Source: PCRC01 sp017848435 (GTDB lineage Bacteria > Pseudomonadota > Gammaproteobacteria > Burkholderiales > Burkholderiaceae_C). Taken from it: DNA of 64,000 nt. Each line of letters starts with the position of its first letter. The first letter of the stretch is position 1. The stretch spans positions 2,542,001 through 2,606,000 of the forward strand of contig OZ260072.1 of assembly GCA_965284315.1 (NCBI GenBank), written 5' to 3'. The notes under the pieces are model-generated. The model was not told where the DNA came from, did no database searches, and saw nothing but the letters and a program-made list of their open reading frames with translations. This document shows, one piece after another, positions 59,987-64,000 of this stretch. Both the position numbers and the translations under genes were made by a program.

Positions 59987-60013
59987 TCAAGTTGATTTCA
60001 CCTCTGCCGTTAC
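59987..60013 (+). promoter_or_regulatory. candidate sigma-28 promoter of the second chemosensory locus
   Basis: TCAAGTTG (59987-59994), exactly 11 bases, GCCGTTAC (60006-60013): six of eight on each half with ideal spacing. It points to the soluble receptor-like gene at 60176. Confidence 0.55.
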
Positions 60014-60175
60014 TAAATGCATCAACGCAATTTGCGTCTGAGCAACAAGAAGTGCAGAGGTGTGCGATGTGTCAGTGGGCGGTGGGCATGCAAAAGCGGA
60101 TCAGCCACGCTGGCACGCAAGACCATTCGCCCTGCATGCCGGCACGCTCTTGCCTCCCTCACATCGATTGACACC

Positions 60176-61252
60176 ATGCAGGCAAACACCTCATCCCTCC
60201 CCAGCCAGTATGGCGTTTCAGGCGGTGGCCTGTCGATCATGGCCCGTTGCAGAGCCTGGTTCGGCGCGAGGGCACCGAAGCCCGAGTCTGTGCAGGCCTC
60301 CAGCATGGCCACCGACATTGGCGAGCGGCTAGGTGAAGCCTCGCGCATCTGGACGGCCCATCTGGGAACGGCCCAAAACCAGATGCGGGACGCCACTGAA
60401 AACCTGCTTGCAGGTTTCACCAGCATCCTCGACGAGCTGAACCACATCACCGGCTCGGGCGGCCACGCATTGCCGGGTGCAGCGAATGCCGCCGAACTGG
60501 ACGAACGTGCCAGCATGTTGTCGCGTTGCGAGTCGCAATTGCATGGCCTGTTACAGAACTTCCAGGCCTTCATCCATTCGCGCGACCAGGTGCTGGGTTC
60601 GGTCAAGACGCTGTCGGCGTCTTCTGGCAGTCTGAGCGAGATGGCCGACGACGTGGCCAAGTTGGCCCGTCAGACCAGCCTGCTGTCGATCAATGCAGCC
60701 ATTGAGGCAGCGCGTGCGGGCAACAGTGGTCGCGGCTTTGCGGTGGTGGCCGGCGAGGTGCGCCGCCTGTCGAACGAATCGGGCGACACGGGTCGGCGCA
60801 TCAGCAGCCAGGTGCAGGAGTTTTCTGGCTGCATGCAGCGTGCATTGGCACAGGCGTCAGAGTATTCGTTGCGCGACGCCCATGCGATCAAGGCGTCCGA
60901 GGACACCATCAACGAGGTGGTCACCCAGGTGGACACCACGGTCTCTGCCCTGAATGCCCGCGCGGTGGAGCTCAGCGCACGCGGTGAAATCATCAAGGCT
61001 CAGGTTGAGCAGCTGATGATTTCCTTCCAGTTCCAGGACCGGGTTCATCAAATCATGACCCAGGTCAGCGATTCGATGGCCAGCTCCGTAACCCGTCTCC
61101 AGGAAGCCTTGGCGACCGGCTCGGTGCCCGGTGAAGCCGAATGGCAAGCCCTGCTCAACGCGGGATACACCACCGATGAACAACGTGCCGTTGCAGACGG
61201 CGGCTCGGCAGAGCCAGCACGATCCAGCGGCGGCGACACCACATTTTTCTGA
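60176..61252 (+). CDS. soluble receptor-like protein with CheZ-like helix
   Basis: This protein of 358 residues has no signal peptide or membrane segment. Residues about 155-200 form a chemoreceptor hairpin tip (LARQTSLLSINAAIEAARAG, then NSGRGFAVVAGEVRRLSN), altered from the usual QTNILALNAA and GEQGRGF. Residues 284-292 read FQFQDRVHQ, fitting the F-x-D-x-x-x-Q pattern of the CheZ active helix (D288, Q292), followed by a helix, a G/S-rich linker and the C-terminus GGDTTFF. It is 11 bases upstream of a CheY-like gene. I read it as a receptor-tip scaffold fused to a phosphatase-like module. Activity is inference. The start at 60176 is preferred over 60017. Confidence 0.8.
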   Translation: MQANTSSLPSQYGVSGGGLSIMARCRAWFGARAPKPESVQASSMATDIGERLGEASRIWTAHLGTAQNQMRDATENLLAGFTSILDELNHITGSGGHALPGAANAAELDERASMLSRCESQLHGLLQNFQAFIHSRDQVLGSVKTLSASSGSLSEMADDVAKLARQTSLLSINAAIEAARAGNSGRGFAVVAGEVRRLSNESGDTGRRISSQVQEFSGCMQRALAQASEYSLRDAHAIKASEDTINEVVTQVDTTVSALNARAVELSARGEIIKAQVEQLMISFQFQDRVHQIMTQVSDSMASSVTRLQEALATGSVPGEAEWQALLNAGYTTDEQRAVADGGSAEPARSSGGDTTFF

Positions 61253-61263
61253 ACTCAAAGCCC

Positions 61264-61635
61264 ATGGCAAAAACCATACTCATCGTGGACGACTCCAGTT
61301 CACTTCGCACCGTGGTCAAACTCGCGCTGGTTCGCGCGGGCTACGAGGTACACGAGGCTGGTGATGGCGTAGAAGGTCTGAGCAAGCTTGACAGTGTCAG
61401 CAAGGTCAATCTGATCGTCAGTGACGTCAACATGCCCAACATGGATGGCATCACCTTCGTGACGCGTGTCAAGCAGCACCCACGCCACAAGTTCACCCCG
61501 GTGATCATGCTCACCACCGAAGGGCAGGACGCCAAGAAGGACCAGGGGCGGGCCGCCGGTGCCAAAGCCTGGATCGTCAAGCCCTTCAACCCGCCGCAAC
61601 TGCTGGATGCGGTGTCCAAGCTCATTCTTCCCTGA
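61264..61635 (+). CDS. CheY-like single-domain response regulator (second locus)
   Basis: This 123-residue receiver domain has the pocket LIVDDSSS, phospho-aspartate D54 in IVSDVNMPNMDG, the threonine in MLTTEG and the lysine in WIVKPFNPP. No output domain is attached. It lies between the receptor/CheZ-like gene and a STAS gene, and upstream of a second cheA, which is its likely phosphodonor. Its target is unknown. Confidence 0.92.
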   Translation: MAKTILIVDDSSSLRTVVKLALVRAGYEVHEAGDGVEGLSKLDSVSKVNLIVSDVNMPNMDGITFVTRVKQHPRHKFTPVIMLTTEGQDAKKDQGRAAGAKAWIVKPFNPPQLLDAVSKLILP

Positions 61636-61641
61636 GGCGCT

Positions 61642-61938
61642 ATGTCCCACTCACTTGCCTTACCCCCGGAATTGACCATTTACACGGCCAGTGAAACCCG
61701 AGCCGATTGGTTGACCTGGCTGACCACCTTGTCTGAGGATGCTGTTGTCGATGGCGCAGCGGTTAACCAGGTCGATGGCGCTGGCCTGCAACTGTTGGTG
61801 GCCCTGCGCCACGCCGTGCTCCAACGCGGTCAGATCTGGTCCTTGCTGGCGCCCAGTGCCACCCTGGCCCAGACCTGTGACGCCCTCGGTGCCTCAGTGC
61901 TCTTGTCTCGCAGTGCGCGCCAAGGAGACCTCACATGA
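61642..61938 (+). CDS. STAS-domain protein without the usual phospho-serine
   Basis: This 98-residue protein is a single STAS domain of the anti-sigma-antagonist type. The loop that normally reads D-S-x-G with a phosphorylatable serine here reads VDGAGLQLLVALR, with glycine at position 46. The remaining core fits: a short strand, helix and the C-terminal IWSLLAPSATLAQTCDALGA. Its last codon overlaps the start of cheA by 4 bases, so it is translated with the kinase and is likely to belong to the array rather than to a phosphorylation switch. Confidence 0.8.
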   Translation: MSHSLALPPELTIYTASETRADWLTWLTTLSEDAVVDGAAVNQVDGAGLQLLVALRHAVLQRGQIWSLLAPSATLAQTCDALGASVLLSRSARQGDLT

Positions 61939-64000
61939 GCCGCAGCACGGAAGAAATGGACAGCAGCTTCATTGCCGAGGCGTTGCCGGCTTTCATCAGC
62001 GAAGCCCAGGAGCAGATTGAGGGCATCGAGTTGCTGCTGCTCCAGCTGGAAGACAACCCCAGTGACCGCAATGTGCTGGATGCATTGTTCCGCTGTGCCC
62101 ACACTGTCAAAGGGTCTGCAGGCATATTTGGACTGGACAAGGTGGTCGCTTTCACCCATCACGTCGAGTCTTTGCTGGACCGCATGCGCGAAGGCGAGGT
62201 GGCGCTCACGCCCCAACTCAGCACCTTGCTGTTGCAATGCAACGACCAGATCCGTTTGTTGGTCGAAGCGGGTATTGAACACTCGACTGCTGACACGCAG
62301 GCCCTGCGCGATGCGCTGATTGATCAGTTGTCAGCCGCCAGCGGTGTCCCCGCTCCCGAGGCGGTGGTGTCGGAGGGGAAGGGAACGCCAGCGAATACCA
62401 CGGGCTGCTGGTTGGTGTCGGCCAAATTTGGTGTGGATACTTTTCGCAACGGCATGGATCCATCGACCATCGTGGCCTATCTGGGTGGTTTGGGCACGGT
62501 CAATGCGGTTGCCTGCGACATCGACGCAGTCCCGTCACTGGACATGCTGAACGCAGAATCGTGCCATTGGCATGTGCTGCTGACGTTGGACACCGAGGCC
62601 CCACTGGAGAAAATCGAAGCAGCGTTCAGTTTCGTCCGCGACGATTGCGAGCTCGACCTGGTGGCACCGGATGCAGGGCCAGCTGCGTTGCAGGTGTTGG
62701 TGGCCAAATACGCGGGTAACGCCCGGTTTTCCGGCATGTTGCAAGCCGTCGGTGTGGTGCCTGCCAACGTGGCTCAGGCCACAGCCAGTCCTGAATGTGC
62801 GGCTGTGGTCAGCGTCGTTGCCCCAGCGGACAGCATCTCAACCAGTCCAGCACCGGCTTTGGCACGGGTTCAGCGGCAGGGTGAGGTCAGTGCATCCGAC
62901 GACCAGCGCTTCATCCGGGTCCAGGCCGACCGCCTGGACGCGGTGATCAACCTGCTTGGCGAACTGGTGATCGCTGGCGCTGGCGCCTCGCTGCTGGCCC
63001 GCCAGACCCGCCAGGGTACGCTGATCGAGGCCAACCAGCAGATCACCCGGTTGATAGAGGAAATTCGCAACGGCACGCTGCAACTGCGCATGGTGCCCAT
63101 CGGCGAGACCTTCTCCCGTTTCCGCCGCGTGGTACGCGACACCGCCGCCGAACTGGACAAGGACGTGGCGCTGGAAATCATCGGTGGCGAAACCGAACTC
63201 GACAAGTCGGTGGTGGAGCGCATCGCCGACCCGCTGATGCACTTGGTGCGCAATGGCCTGGACCATGGCCTGGAAACGCCCGAGGTGCGAGAAGCCGCCG
63301 GCAAGCCGGCCCAGGGCAAACTGACGCTGTCGGCTTGCCACGAAGGCGGCAGCATCGTGATCCGCATCCTGGACGATGGTCGCGGCATTTCGCGGGACCG
63401 GGTGCTGGCCCGGGCCTGGGACCGTGGCTTGGTCGACCGCTCGGTGACACCGTCGGACAACGACATCCTGAAGCTGATTTTCGAACCCGGCTTCTCCACC
63501 GCCGAACAGGTGACCAACCTGTCGGGCCGGGGGGGGGGCATGGACGTGGTGCGTCGCAACATCGAGGCCCTGCGCGGCACGGTCAATGTGTCCAGCGAAG
63601 AAGGCTACGGCAGCACCATTGAGATCCGCCTGCCGCTGACGCTGGCCATCATCGACGGCTTCCTGGTGAGTGTTGGCAGCAGCAAATTCATCTTCCCGCT
63701 GGACGCGGTGGTCGAGGTCATCGAGACCCGACCCACCACCTCGGCCACCGATACGAAGGGCCGCGCGGTGGTGGAGTTGCGGGGCCAGACCCTGCCGGTG
63801 GTCAGCCTGCGCAGTCTGTATGCGCTGGAATCCGACGAGCCTGAGCGTGCCAGCGTGGTGGTGATCCAGACTGGCGGCAACCGCTACGGCGTGGTGGTTG
63901 ACCAGCTGCTGGGCCAGCACCAGACCGTCATCAAGCCGTTGGGTCGCATGTTCCGCAGCCTGCGTGGCATGTCGGGTTCTTCCATCCTGGGCAATGGCGA
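61935..64000 (+). CDS. cheA: CheA-type histidine kinase, second locus (3' end outside window)
   Basis: The frame is open from ATG 61935 to the window end, 688 codons. The P1 domain has His56 in LFRCAHTVKGSAGIFGL. A P2-like domain follows (WLVSAKFGVDTFRNGMDP). The P3 helices (VQADRLDAVINLLGELVIAG) and the P4 kinase (HLVRNGLDHGLE; DDGRGIS; SGRGGGMDVV) come next, then the P5 start (VVEVIETRPTT). Position 534, a valine in the G2 box of the other CheA, is glycine here, within a run of ten G bases (63529-63538). It overlaps the STAS gene by 4 bases. Further array genes probably follow. Confidence 0.93.
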   Translation, partial: MSRSTEEMDSSFIAEALPAFISEAQEQIEGIELLLLQLEDNPSDRNVLDALFRCAHTVKGSAGIFGLDKVVAFTHHVESLLDRMREGEVALTPQLSTLLLQCNDQIRLLVEAGIEHSTADTQALRDALIDQLSAASGVPAPEAVVSEGKGTPANTTGCWLVSAKFGVDTFRNGMDPSTIVAYLGGLGTVNAVACDIDAVPSLDMLNAESCHWHVLLTLDTEAPLEKIEAAFSFVRDDCELDLVAPDAGPAALQVLVAKYAGNARFSGMLQAVGVVPANVAQATASPECAAVVSVVAPADSISTSPAPALARVQRQGEVSASDDQRFIRVQADRLDAVINLLGELVIAGAGASLLARQTRQGTLIEANQQITRLIEEIRNGTLQLRMVPIGETFSRFRRVVRDTAAELDKDVALEIIGGETELDKSVVERIADPLMHLVRNGLDHGLETPEVREAAGKPAQGKLTLSACHEGGSIVIRILDDGRGISRDRVLARAWDRGLVDRSVTPSDNDILKLIFEPGFSTAEQVTNLSGRGGGMDVVRRNIEALRGTVNVSSEEGYGSTIEIRLPLTLAIIDGFLVSVGSSKFIFPLDAVVEVIETRPTTSATDTKGRAVVELRGQTLPVVSLRSLYALESDEPERASVVVIQTGGNRYGVVVDQLLGQHQTVIKPLGRMFRSLRGMSGSSILGNG

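Larger units (their letters stand above)
59802..60175. other. 374-base gap between flgL and the second chemosensory locus
   Basis: It contains the flg operon stem-loop (59842-59875) and a candidate sigma-28 promoter (59987-60013), listed separately. The rest, 60014-60175, would be a leader of about 155 bases. The reading frame of the next gene stays open upstream to 60017, but that extension has no family features. Confidence 0.7.

Noticed and set aside
60017..60175. N-terminal extension of the soluble receptor-like protein
   Set aside because: Basic, cysteine-containing translation without family features, starting just behind the promoter. The ATG at 60176 is a better start.
1..64000. CRISPR arrays, insertion sequences, prophage genes
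   Set aside because: No regularly spaced repeats, transposase or integrase motifs, or phage structural genes were seen. The only dispersed repeat is the short hairpin element with three copies.

Overview
The window is GC-rich, densely packed bacterial DNA. Gene content and order suggest a motile betaproteobacterium of the order Burkholderiales, most likely Comamonadaceae. The clues are the hpnC-hpnD-hpnE squalene genes, flagellar operons of betaproteobacterial type, a motAB-cheYZ-flhBAFG-fliA arrangement and a short AT-rich hairpin repeat of the kind I associate with Comamonadaceae genomes. This assignment is inference from content, not from a search.

Layout. Positions 1-11 kb hold metabolic and envelope genes: the end of a TetR-type regulator, an enoyl-CoA hydratase/isomerase, an unknown secreted protein, hpnEDC on the minus strand, a glutathione transferase, a lipoprotein glycerophosphodiesterase, and a two-gene RND efflux pump behind a clear promoter with a TetR-like operator. 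A tRNA-Leu(UAG) at 11.3 kb and a CBS-domain protein separate this from the motility island. From 11.8 to 23.6 kb lies a chemosensory locus. It has one receptor and a free-standing periplasmic Cache protein on the minus strand, then a plus-strand operon of a small CheZ-like protein, cheY, cheA, mcp, cheW, mcp, cheR, cheD and cheB. From 23.6 to 38.2 kb the minus strand carries fliFGHIJKLMNOPQR and fliCDST, with fliE diverging from fliF. From 38.6 to 47.8 kb the plus strand carries motAB, cheYZ, flhBAFG and fliA. From 47.9 to 59.8 kb flgA, flgM and flgN are on the minus strand and flgBCDEFGHIJKL on the plus strand, closed by a strong stem-loop. The last 4 kb begin a second chemosensory locus: a soluble receptor-like protein, a CheY-like regulator, a STAS protein and a CheA cut by the window end.

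How it works together. The window encodes nearly all of a flagellum: export gate, C ring, rod, hook, rings, filament, stator and the FliA/FlgM switch. FlhDC, the usual master regulator, is not in the window. Candidate FliA (sigma-28) promoters precede flgM, fliC, motA and the chemosensory loci. The most unusual pattern is that each of the three CheY-like proteins is encoded next to a protein with an F-x-D-x-x-x-Q helix motif, as in the CheZ active site, followed by a flexible linker and an aromatic C-terminus. One is the true CheZ, one is a 145-residue protein of unknown family, and one is a soluble receptor-like protein. Other notable points are an FlhG-like protein that keeps its FlhF-activating motif but lacks the P-loop, a dispersed AT-rich repeat lying inside two reading frames, and a ten-G tract inside the second cheA.

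No insertion sequence, phage gene, CRISPR array or replication origin was seen.
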